A stretch of DNA of 64,000 nt from Setaria digitata. Lineage: Eukaryota > Nematoda > Chromadorea > Rhabditida > Setariidae. The translations under genes were made by a program, and so were the position numbers. The notes under the pieces were generated by a model. It did not search any database. It was not told the origin of the DNA and worked only from the letters and a program-made list of their open reading frames with translations. The stretch spans positions 1 to 64,000 of the forward strand of contig RCAB01000128.1 of the NCBI GenBank assembly GCA_003640385.1, written 5' to 3'. Shown here piece by piece: positions 26,652 through 38,100 of the stretch. The first letter of the stretch is position 1; every line of letters starts with the position of its first letter.

Positions 26652-26964
26652 CAATTTTACGCGTGGCAGCTAATGGCTGGAATTCGTGCATGTGTATTAT
26701 ATTTTTAAGTGATTATTACATTATTTCCGCCGTAGTTACTTAATCAAAATTTTTGGAATAAATCATGCTTCTTATCTTATTTCCAAAAATAAATTACAAA
26801 ACTGTTTCGTTTCTGTATGAGAGCAGTTTTTTAGGGTTGCGATATTCTATGTAAAATATATTTCTTCATCATATGCAGTTTCAGAAGAGAGTATAGCCAG
26901 TGTTTTTCTGAGTACATTACTACATTACGTTAAGTGCCATAGTTCTGTCAACCACTGACAGTTT
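26214..26964. other. Convergent intergenic region with a 23-bp direct repeat
   Basis: Between the 3' ends of U2AF35 and bL9m. The 23-base sequence beginning AGTGTTTTTCTGAGTACATT occurs at 26532-26554 and again at 26899-26921. Long T runs lie between the copies, and the run at 26622-26651 is one of the longest in the window. Confidence 0.85.
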
Positions 26965-29042
26965 TTATTCGTTGTTTTGTCTCCTTTGTCTCATAAGGCC
27001 AACTACATCAAAGTCTTCCAGTATTTCTGGTTTTTCCGTGAAGTATGGTTTCTCATCAACTATATTGTACTTCTTGAGATCGTCGGTGGCTGGCACTCGA
27101 GATATTTCAGGATAGAGTACCTTAAATAGTGCAGATTCGGAATTTTTTGTAGGTCTCTCTAATCACCGATTTTAAGAATGAGTTCAGTGGAGGTTTTTAC
27201 AAAAAAAAAAAAAAAAAATTCTACGGAGTTGAAAAGAGTCCATGGAAAATGAAGAAAAAAAGTAAGGGACCTGTTTGCTTTCATCCGATGATATGTGACA
27301 AATCCGACCAATCATCGGAACAATATACTGGTTACATACAACAACGTAAAATCGCAGTAAACGAGCCTCCAATTCAATGTTTGGTCCTCTCAAATTTTTG
27401 TTTTCGAGGAAAATCATGTCATCCACAATTTCGATCCCCTGAAAGACCATTACACTAAAGCAGGATATAAATACAGGTAAGCTATAGCTCTTCTACAAAT
27501 AAAAAATATGAAAAAGTAAGCGCAAGGGGAGCCATTTAAATTCCAGCATATTATGCATATCTTAGATTCATCGACCACTGAATTGTAGTTTTCAGTGTAA
27601 ACCAAAGACACTGATCGGACTAATCAGTATGGTTGTAGGAAAATGAAGAACTTAGTTTTCCAGAAATAATAAAAAAGACCTCTTGCCGTAAAGAAGCTTT
27701 AACAATCAGCTTGTCCAATAACCAAGAACTCTCCATAGAAACTCGTAACGGTATAATTTTTTTGGTCAGTGCTCTTTCAAGCAATATGTAATCGTATGGA
27801 ATGCGAACTCGTTTAGCCAATTCATCCTTCATTTTCTGAAAATAAGACATTTACAAAATTCAGAATCCACTGAGTAGATTAATCCCAAAATTTTTTCCTT
27901 GGTACTAAGGCTCAGAAGGTCCACAGATCCACAAAATTTCCTTTTTTATGAAAAAATTTATTAGCTACAGATAGAAACTATTTTAAATACATAAACCTCT
28001 TTTATTTCTCCATAGTACTTCAAATTAAATGGCGAGGCATATGCTGCCTTCTGCGTTAATAACAGATCCACTCGTGCAAGTCGACGATTCACTTCAACAA
28101 CATCAAACTGATTACCGATACCTTAAAAGTCGAATCTTGAATAGAATAACTCGTCAATAATTCAGAATCCAAAAAGGCTATTCGAAAAATACAATTCTAG
28201 ATTACCAATAATTAAAAGCTCAACATCTCTATATAAGTGAAGGACTGGAAATTTTTACTCTGTATGACTATAACTGACAACTACTCAGCTATTCTTTGAA
28301 AACTCTTTAATATGATTATCTGACCACGACATATGGCGCATGGTCTGGGATAATAAACAGCATTCCACCAAAACCATCAGGTATTTCTGATTTTCTGAGT
28401 TCGATGTTTTGCTTCCTTCTAGACTATTTGCACTATTTTTTGTTTCCATACTACAAACAGGAATTGAAATACCGCGCAGTACTTATATCAGAAGCTGAAA
28501 ACTGAATAACTCCATAAACCAACCTTCCACATCTTTGAGTAAAATAACTTTCAGAGGACCCGCTGGTTTTAACTCCTCAATTTCCACCACTTCCAATTTC
28601 ATCAGATCCGGATGCTCGGCTGGATTTCGTTGCATACATCCTGGTTGTGTTGGCTCTGGAGCAAGAACCCGTCGTAAAACCCACGTGAACTGGAATAATA
28701 ACAGTAAACATTAGTGAATTCAAATTAGCCAGATCAAAGCGTAATTAATTAAACTAAATTTAGTCAAACTAAAACATGAAGGAAATAAGAAGTCAACAAG
28801 TACCTAGAAAGAATATTGGACAATATTCACTGCAAAAGAAACTAATGTTCAAGAAAGCTATCCTGCTAAATGATCATCTCTGTTATGCTGTTCAATTGTT
28901 TAATACGAAAAAAAAAAACACTGAAAAACTGATTATAATTTAAACTTTCACGTAACTAAAAGGTATATATACTTACGCGATGCTGCAATACTGTGTTGCT
29001 GATATGCTTATCGAAAAGTTTGCTAAGCGATAATGAAAGCAT
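26965..29042 (-). CDS. mrpl-9: Mitochondrial large-subunit ribosomal protein bL9m
   Basis: Six exons in transcript order: 29042-28977, 28689-28524, 28121-27997, 27835-27680, 27438-27271 and 27120-26965, 278 residues with every junction in phase. The first exon encodes MLSLSLSKLFDKHISNTVLQHR, basic and hydroxyl-rich without acids apart from one Asp, as expected of a mitochondrial import signal. The L9 core follows: PLKVILLKDVEGIGNQFDVV, then NRRLARVDLLLTQKAAYASP, matching the bL9 signature in which a glycine-rich turn precedes the rRNA-binding loop. The C-terminal half is typical of animal mitochondrial bL9 and ends RQRRQNNE. Assignment rests on the L9 core; the rest is less conserved. It acts in mitochondrial translation. 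Confidence 0.88.
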
Positions 29043-31383
29043 CGAAAGTCTTGCCAAGAAGCCAGTACTTTGTCAGCTCTCTTCACAGCTTCATCCGCTG
29101 CAGCTCTGGCTTGTAATCTGAATAAAATGAACGTGTATGAAATGACCAGTGATATACAATTGATTCATTTTTTTTCTTTTTCTCTTCCAAAAACAAGAAG
29201 GATACGCAGTTGCAGTTGGTGTTTATCAGTGATGTTATCATATATTTGATAATTTTTTGAGAAGTCTTTTAGTTACCTCTTAGTTTCATGCTATACTTGT
29301 TTAGCTATGTTTTTTGGCCTTGTGCTAGAGAAAGCAAAAAAAGATATTCTCGACCTAAACCTTTTCTCTCCCGCAATTCTCATTCCCATTATCACTTAAA
29401 TAATTGGAAAATCCTCAAAACTCGGGAATGAAAATTAAAACACATCCCATTAGATAACATTCCAGTACCTGGGAACGAAACTGATCAGGTGAGTTGTTGC
29501 GATTTAGCATGTCCCGGCTGTTAATCGAATAGCGATTCCGGAGGAATTTTGCCCTTCGTGTTAGGTGTTTAAGGTGTTAACACAAAAAAAGAAAAGGGAA
29601 GGAACGAGTAGCTGAAATAGTCTGTTTGAAATTAAGGTAGTTCGAATAAAATAGCTAGATGAAAGCATTTAACAGCCATTAAGATTTCCCGGTTTTTCAG
29701 TACTTATAACTCAGATACTAATTAACTTCTAATTAGTTTTCCCGAAAGAGACCAATAGTGTGATCTTTGTATTCTCACGCCATCAGTATACAGCACTGTA
29801 ATTCGAGATTTGTTCCTTAAAGCTTTTTTATATCGTTGTTCGTACTGGCAAATAATTACTAATAGATTAAAGATAACAGTAATTGACAATAACTTTTAAT
29901 TAACTGTTAATTTTTAATTGATACCAAAAGTTTCTAATCCATTAACAGCGAACAGAACTTTTAATTGAGATAGAAGGTAAGTTTCTATCAGTAAGTATGA
30001 ATAAAAGTTTTCTGAACTCTTTGTGTTATTCAGTAATACTGTCAAGTACCACTGAATATTAGTACAATACTGAGAAATGTGGAAAGAATGAATGTTAGGG
30101 TAGGTAATTAAGTAATTAAGGTTGCAGTAAAATATGGACTACAGATGCAGAACTCTTCTCCTGCACCGTTATCGAAATTTACTCTATTTGAATAAATTGC
30201 GTAGAAGTGTCACTGTGACACCTTCCAAGTATAACATCATTGATGATACGAACTTTTTTGAAAAATTTAACAGTTACAGATTTAATCAAAAGTAAATTGT
30301 TATCGTGAGTAATCATCAGTATTTCAGTTATTATTAGCTGTTACTATTACTAAATAATGAAATACTACTGTTGTCTTTTTTATCATACAATTTAGAGGGA
30401 AGTTAGCTTTTTTAGAGAATGGAAATGAGGGAGAGAGAGAAGAGGGGAAAAGTACTATGAAAATTAGTTATCTGTTGTGTAACATTAAATGCTGTACCAT
30501 TATCTTGCTATTTTGGCTTGCTTTTCTTTTGGCCAAGTAACTAAGCCTGGGATGGCAAAGCTAGAAAAGTTCGAGAAATAATCGATGAGTCTCGAAGTAG
30601 AGGATAAAGAAGGCTGATGAAGTAAGGAAAAAAAAAAAGCCACAATGTGGAAAGAGAGAGAGAGAGCTTTTGCATTTTCTCTGTATATTTCATACTTCTT
30701 ACATCTATCTACTGAGTGTAAAAAGAATTCTTAAACCACTGATCAACTTTGGGCAGGTAGACCTTTCTGGCTTCTTTTTTTTTTTTTTTTTTTTTAACCT
30801 ATTATTTGTTGTAATTAAAACTTGCTAGCTAGTCTGTTCACAAGGAAGTGCAAACATTTTGTTTGCTTTCAGTGAATGGAATTTCATGAAATGATGATCA
30901 TTTAAAGTAATACTTCATCAGACTTCACCCATTCCAAACAGTATCACCGTCATCTTTTCGTCTTGCTGCCGTCCCATAACTTTCATTTAAAACATTAATC
31001 ATTTTTTTTTTTTTCAATTTTCTTCTTTTAATACACTTTTTTAGCATGCCATATTTTATTGTAACATTTTGCGGGACCGATTTTTCTGTGCAAAAATTTT
31101 CAAATTATGGTAAATTTTAAATTTGCTTAAATGTTAAGGTTGTTATTGCTTGGGATGCAGTTGACCTGTTGCAGTTTCTAACAAAATATTACTTGTAATT
31201 TATCTATAATCTATTTAAGAATGTATGATAAAATCATCAAAATTTCAGGTTGATAAGGACATGTAATTATCACCTGGTATTTGACTACTGTATTTCAGAC
31301 TTTTATTAAAAATGATTCCTTTTGTTTTGATATTGGTACTACAATATTAAAATTATATCAAAGGTTGGAGCATTTTTTTTTTT

Positions 31384-31403
31384 TCTCTCTCTCTCTCTCT
31401 CTT
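31384..31403. repeat. (TC)n microsatellite
   Basis: About nine TC units directly after a T run. Confidence 0.9.
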
Positions 31404-32572
31404 TCCTTAATATTGTAATTTAATGAAAGAATGATTGCAAGGTAGATTTTTGTGGGACATATGCAAGTTTTACAGGAAAATAACAACCTTCTCATATGCT
31501 TATCACATCTTTTTCACATCTATTACTACAACTATCTGTTGAAACTGATTGATAATACTGAGGAAATGGTGCTACTTCTAAACGTCATGGAAGTGATATT
31601 GTATAGGTAATGAAGAAGATCATTAACTTTCCTGAATAGACCGGAAATTTCTTCGTTTAGAAAAAAAAAAATGAATTTAAACGTTTAGAGTTCGGAAATG
31701 TGCTATGAGACTAATGCTAAATGCTTTTCTGATATATATATGTTTTTTTTTTTAATTTGAAATTTAAGATCGAATAAATTTAGTATTTACAATGTTAAGA
31801 AAAAGGATGGATGTAGAATACTTGTGAGGAGAACTGGAATATCTCAGTAGCTATTATTTCTTCTATACTTTTACCTGTATTTATATTCATTACTCTTTTT
31901 TTTTCTTTTTTTTGAACTGATTCTTCAATCTTTTTTGGAAAAGGATTTAAAATAATAGTTACTGAATAAGTATTTTTTTTTTTTCGAACATATACTTGTT
32001 TGAGTTCTTTCTTTTACGTAGTTGATTTCCTATCTATGAAAGAGCCACTTCCCATACAGTTATTTAATTAATTTGTTTTTTTTTTTCTTTTTTTTTTTTT
32101 CGTGGTCTACCAATATTCGACTAGAACTTTATGGAAAATGATCCGTGTGACATTTAGAATTCTTCGAATCTGTCTTCTATAAACTGCTCTATTATGTCTC
32201 TTCTTAGTTTTGATCACTTCAGAAACTCAAATACTTTTTCTTTCACTCATGTCTCAAGTGGTTGTGATAAACACATTTGTTTACTTTGACTCTCTTCACT
32301 CCGTTTAATATATACTTCCATTATTTAGTTTAAGCAATGAACTAATTTTTCTTTAAGTTAGACAAGCCTTTGAAAGGCAAAATTTATCGTTTGATATTTT
32401 AAATGAATTATTGAGTATTTTGCCTAAAAAGCATTCAGATGAATGCCTTTTAGGAAGAAAGCTATTATCTAGCTGTAAATTTCTATTTAAAGAGATGTTA
32501 ATTTTGGTGTTGCTTTAGCTTTTGCTGTTTTTTCTATCCCGAAACCTCAAGCTTCCGTGTTATTTTCATTAG

Positions 32573-32794
32573 CATAAAGTTTAAAGATCGAGGTCAGATT
32601 CTAATTAATCTAGGATTTATTAGTTACTCAAAAATACAAATAATAAAAAAGNCATAAAGTTTAAAGATCGAGGTCAGCGAAACACTCTACAAATGTGAAA
32701 GTTTTTTTAAAGATTAAAAGGAGGAATAAAATAGGAAACAATTCTAATTAATCTAGGATTTATTAGTTACTCAAAAATACAAATAATAAAAAAG
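32573..32794. repeat. Duplicated segment flanking an N: probable assembly scar
   Basis: A 25-base block beginning CATAAAGTTTAAAGATCGAG occurs at 32573-32597 and 32653-32677. A 54-base block beginning ATTCTAATTAATCTAGGATT occurs at 32598-32651 and 32741-32794. The copies are identical, and the single N at 32652 separates the first pair from the second. The only difference is 63 bases present in the second copy between the blocks. Confidence 0.9.
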
Positions 32795-33920
32795 AGGTCA
32801 TGATGCTAAGGCTCATCTGAGCTATTGTTACTATTCGTTAAATTCTAGATTAATTAACTAAATTGCTAATTTCCGGAAGCAGTTATGTAAGTAGCTTTAT
32901 TTTGATTTCTTGTAATCATGGTCGTGACCCGTAGCCATAATCATAATTATAGATTAACAGATTCATGTAATTAACATCTTCAACCTTTTTTGCTTTTCTT
33001 TTTCGTTTTTCAGATATTTCCATGAAAGTAGACCAGAAATTTTCTCTTCCACATTAATTTCATTCTGAGTAGTTTTAAAATTTATTAAAGCAAACATTTG
33101 TGACTTAAAGTACCATTTGAAATGTACAGATAAAATTTTTTCTCGTACTATTACCCAGTGCAGAAGCAGAGGAAACTTCTTCTATTAGCTCAAGATCCCA
33201 GAAAACATTTAAGCTCAAGGTCAAAGTCATATGTCGAATAGAAATCGAGAAATTTGCTGAAAAAATCTTCTCGTCTATCGAATCTTCAGTTCACCGTCCA
33301 CATTCAGAACACTCAGTTCTATCACCATTCGACTGGATTTCATATTTCGATGAACAGTGAGAGGATTTCTTCCTGATTAAAATGTGTATGAATTGATTAT
33401 TCATTATTGATATTGAGATTGCCTATCACAGAGTAGCTTTTCAGATTCGCAAAATTCGGTATCAAAATTAAATTTTATAAATAGTTTCGATAGCACTAAA
33501 CGACGTTTCCTTATCAAGAGAAATACTATGAGATGTTTGGGCTTTTTTCTTAAGCTTTCTAGGTCGTTTAACATCGTCTAGTAATGTGTGCACTTTTTTC
33601 TTTTTTTGTTCCCAGTTGATGACAAAAATTGGGAAACCAAGTGAGCCTAGTGAGGAAATATACTGAGACATAAAATGAGCAGTACCTTCTACTGACCTGA
33701 TTAATGGCCATGATAATCATTCTACTGTGTTGTAATTGCTATTTATTTCACTTAATGTATATAGGTTTACTGACTCTTTTCGCCAATTTGGTCATTAAAT
33801 GCTGCCTATTATATATTCCTTAGCTAGCTTGTAAGAAGATTTATCAAAACGATTGTGATAATTTACATTTACGGTGTTTCAAAGTGGTACGAGTAATTTG
33901 ATGACAAATGAAATGAACTG

Positions 33921-34156
33921 ATTTCAGGAAATGAGGACATTTTAGATTGCTAATTTACAGCACTTAACCAAGATTAAAAGCAGGGACTGTTATCTCTAAA
34001 TAGTGATGTTTTAAGAATAGAAATGATATTTTGTGACTCTTTCAGTGAATCTTTTTTTAGTTAACTAGTATGATACAATTTTGGTCGTGATATATTTCTT
34101 CTTCTGATGCTGTTAGTATTTCAGGAAATGAGGATATTTTAGATTGCTAATTTACA
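33921..34156. repeat. 39-base direct near-repeat
   Basis: ATTTCAGGAAATGAGGACAT at 33921 recurs at 34118 with one C/T change. Similarity continues through TTTAGATTGCTAATTTACA, and the copies are 197 bases apart. Confidence 0.85.
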
Positions 34157-35104
34157 AATGTAATATATTGAATAGATCAAATTTGCTTTATTTCATATAC
34201 TTAGCTTCTTAACTGTTATGAGAATAATTAATTACTGGAATGAATTGAGGAAAAAGAAATACATCGCTAGTTGGTAAGGTAAGGTAAGCTAGTTATTTTT
34301 TTTTTTTTTTTTTTTAACAAAAAAAAAGAAGAAGAATAACTTATATCTGTAGAAAGTAGGCAAAGGTTCTTGCTAGTCTTAATGATTTGTCTGTCCTCTC
34401 AGGAAATTTTGGAGAATTGCTAATCCAGCAAATTTTTGTTTCTTATGATTTATTGAAATAAGGAAAAAAACAAAAAAAACAAAAGGATGATGCTAATGGC
34501 AAGGGAATTGACATGAAATTCGATGGAGAAAGGAATGGAAAAATTTGTGGAATCATTTTTTCCTTTTTTGTTTCTTTTTTTTTTTTTTTTCAAAAGGCTT
34601 ATCCATTCTTCATAAAAAGTGCACAGAATTTTGTCAAACAGATTCAAATATATTATCGCCTTTTTGTTTTTGTTTTTTTTTCTCTTTTTTTTTACTGCTG
34701 AAACATTTTTATCCGGAAAAATTATTTTCGATCATTCTTCTAATTTCACAACACTCAGTAGCGATGATGCTTTAAAAAAAAAAAAGGAAGCATTTTGTTA
34801 AATGGTAGTTTTGAGAACATGAAGAGTTATTTGCATAACTGACTCTTAAGAGAAGTAGAAGCTAAAATTTAATTTTAGAATTCACACCTTTAATTTGCTT
34901 TAAATTATCCTAATTACCAAAATTCGGTAAATTCTAAGCTCGAATAACTCGCTGAAAAAAAAAAAAAAAAAAAAAAGAAATGCAGCCATTCTACAGAAAA
35001 TCGTTAGATTAATTTATGGAAATTATTCTGGGTTCACGTAACAAATTAAATTACTTTTTTATTTATTTATTTTTTACGACGATGTTTTGTTTAAATTTTT
35101 CCAG

Positions 35105-38100
35105 TGGAAAGAAATCGTGCTGGTGAAATTTGTTACTCATCCGGTTGTCCAGAATACTGGAACTGGCAATTGCCGGTTGGTTCATCATCATCGCATAGTG
35201 ACCCGTGTCAATCACATTCCATTACCACTTGGCACGCACGTGAACGTGGTTCAGTTCCGAAATTCTCGAATCTTGATTCGGCCTCCGTTATCAATTGGCA
35301 ATTACCGGAGCGAAGGCCCATTATTGGTGCTAATTGCCTAAAACATAGGTAAATTTTTGAACTGTAAATTTCATTATTTTACAGTTTACTACGCTGCAAT
35401 TTTTTTGATTCATTGGAATTCAAAAAATAATTTCTTCAATTCCGACGATTCAATCAATAGGTCAAAGGTTTATGAAGGGATTATCATTTTACACAAACGG
35501 AGAGTAAGTTAGAAGGAGAGAGAGAGAGAGAGAGAGAGAGAAAGTGGGAGAGAGTAATTGTATTTTCATAGAATATGTTGTAGAAGTTTCCCATTGCTCT
35601 TCCTCTGAAAGTACTTTGGTGTTTAAAAGTGGAAAACTTTGAGTTGTGTTTATTTGCTGTATTAATGAAAATCAAACCAAGCCTTTTTTTGTGAAAAATT
35701 TTTACATTAGAGTAAATTCATATGTAAGATAATTATTAATTATTACAGTTATAACTTTTGTCTTATTTATTTTTATTTCAAAAAAAAAAATTATTTGAAA
35801 AGATGCAACAAACTAGCATATCAATAAAATGCTTTTTTTTCCCCCCCCCCCCCCTAAGTCCTTTTTTACTCTTCGATATTGACTTGCTTCATTTGTTCTT
35901 AACTTAACTCTTGCTGTGGTGTTTTTTTTTTTTTCCCCTAAACTTGTTTTGTTTAAATGTGACAAGCCGTCTCTTACTGTGCCTTTAATGTCTTCAATGT
36001 TGAGTACTTTTTTGTTTTTCATTAACAGATGTTCAACTGGTATTCATTCTTTTAGTGCAATTTGTGCAATTTTGAGCGCTTTTTAAATGATAACTTTCAA
36101 AGGCATTTTTTTTTTTTTTTTTTCAAATTGAAACAAGAAGCATTTTTCAAATCTTTGCGAAAATAAATTGTATTTAATTACTAGAAGGATGGTTAATAAT
36201 TTATACACATCCTTTTTTTTTTATTCTCGATTTTGGGTTTGCATTTTCCTTTTTTTTTTTTTAAAAAAAAAAAGAAAAAAACATCGCCCGTTTGTTTTAT
36301 GAAATAATATTCTTAAAGGTACCTAAAAGGTAGGTTGGCTTTTAAACAAATCTGAAATGCCTACGAATATGGATTAGGAATATGGATGAATTCAAAAGCT
36401 TGAAAAAAGAAAAATAAGAAAGCATCGGAAAGTCGTAAATAAATCTATAACAATAACCATTGTTTGCAGTGGGTCTATTAATTGCATTAACTTAGCCTTA
36501 TGGTGGAGGATATTTCTTTTATCTTATGGATAAGCCAAAATGAATAATAGAAGTAGATGCTCCAAATAATGCATAATTTCCTTTATTTGTGACAGAAAAT
36601 GAATGGGTAGAAATGAAAAGCGGGAAGTTTTTTCCAATAAAATGAACCGAATAAAAATTTGTTATCGGAAGGTGAGGAAAAAACAATGAAAAGTGATTTT
36701 TTTTTCTAAAAAAAGAAAAAAGTAGCTGTCAAAATTAGTTCAAATTAGCCTTACATGGTTTCTTTATTACATATTTATCATCGTCTATTTTCTTACTGTT
36801 ATCATCTCATCTTAAAGATTTTTTCACTAATTTTGCCGAAATATTAACTAGCAAACATATTCAAATTCAGTTAATTAAATTGCGAAGTTAGTCGTTTTTT
36901 TTTTTTTTAATTACTGCTAATTAATCTTCCTCATCTCTACATAGAAAATGGATATTTTTCGAGCAAAAAGCAAAGTTCATCTTTAGTTAAGTTCAGCAGC
37001 GTATTGGATTGCATGGTTGTATGCATTGTGCAACATGCTATACATCGGTGAAGTTGTCAGATTGGTCTGCTTGCATTTGAGGAGAGAAAATTCATTCACT
37101 GTTTGTTTTGGTTGTGATTTTATTTGAGGAGTGAAATGGAGATGTTCCGAGAGGGTTATTTCATGAATAAAGAGAATGAGACCATAAAGCAAGGATGGGT
37201 TGACTAGCCGGGAACGAAGTTGTTTGCGAAGAAATCCACTAAAACTAGTTGTTGAATTCATTGTCTTTTCTACTTTTACTTTTCATCATATTGATTTGAT
37301 AATTTGGAATTTTCAACATATCTAGATGATATGTGATAAGATAAAGGTATTTTTTTGTTTTTTAGGAATTATTATGCAGTCATGTCATCACAGCAATCGT
37401 TAACACCACAAGTGATTGTTAGCAATACTTCTCCTGCAAACGGTATGGCTTCAATAGGTAGTGGTACTTGTTATACGGAATCATCACTTATGAAGCAAAC
37501 AGGCATACCGCTGAAGACACCATTACCATTAGATACGGTACAATTTTATCAAGAAGAGGAAGGAATTGATTGCTCACCATGTTGCAGTAATGATACTCTG
37601 AGGTGTAACTTTTATTTTAGTCTTTTAAATTTATTATTTTTGAAAATTTGGAAATGTCAACATATAAATGAGAAGTATCATTCTGATACGGCGAATTTTT
37701 TGAATTTTTAATTGCTCTATTTCAGACGGACATTCCGAAATATTGTTTATGGGCAAATTTTGTCACTTTGCTTATGTGGTACAGGCGTTAGTAGTCAATT
37801 ACTTAGTGATAGAGGAGTGAAAACTCCAACAGGTATCAGCGTGATTGTCACAAATAAACTGTAAAGTACTTTGAAAGAATTATATGATCTATGCTGAATT
37901 TATGATAAACAAAGATTTGTATCGAAAATAAATAGAGACTGAGACTATCAAGTTCAATACGAGTTCACTACGTTTTGGACTTGTAGTAAAGTAAAAGGAA
38001 CTGTGTTATTAAATGTTTCCAAAAAACAAAATAAATTTATTGGACATATTTTAACCCATTAACTTACTGGTATAACAGTCAAAATTCAGTCTGGTCTTAA

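Larger units (their letters stand above)
29043..35104. other. 6 kb gene-poor region
   Basis: No convincing exon in 6 kb. It may be intergenic, or partly a first intron of the SLC35F-type gene, whose first visible exon begins in mid-codon. It contains long T runs, a CT repeat (31384-31403), a 39-base near-duplicate (33921 and 34118) and the assembly scar at 32573-32794. Open frames at 34500-34800 are translations of poly-T runs. Confidence 0.55.

Noticed and set aside
34450..34801. Open frames on both strands rich in Phe or Lys
   Set aside because: These are translations of poly-T/poly-A runs and not proteins.
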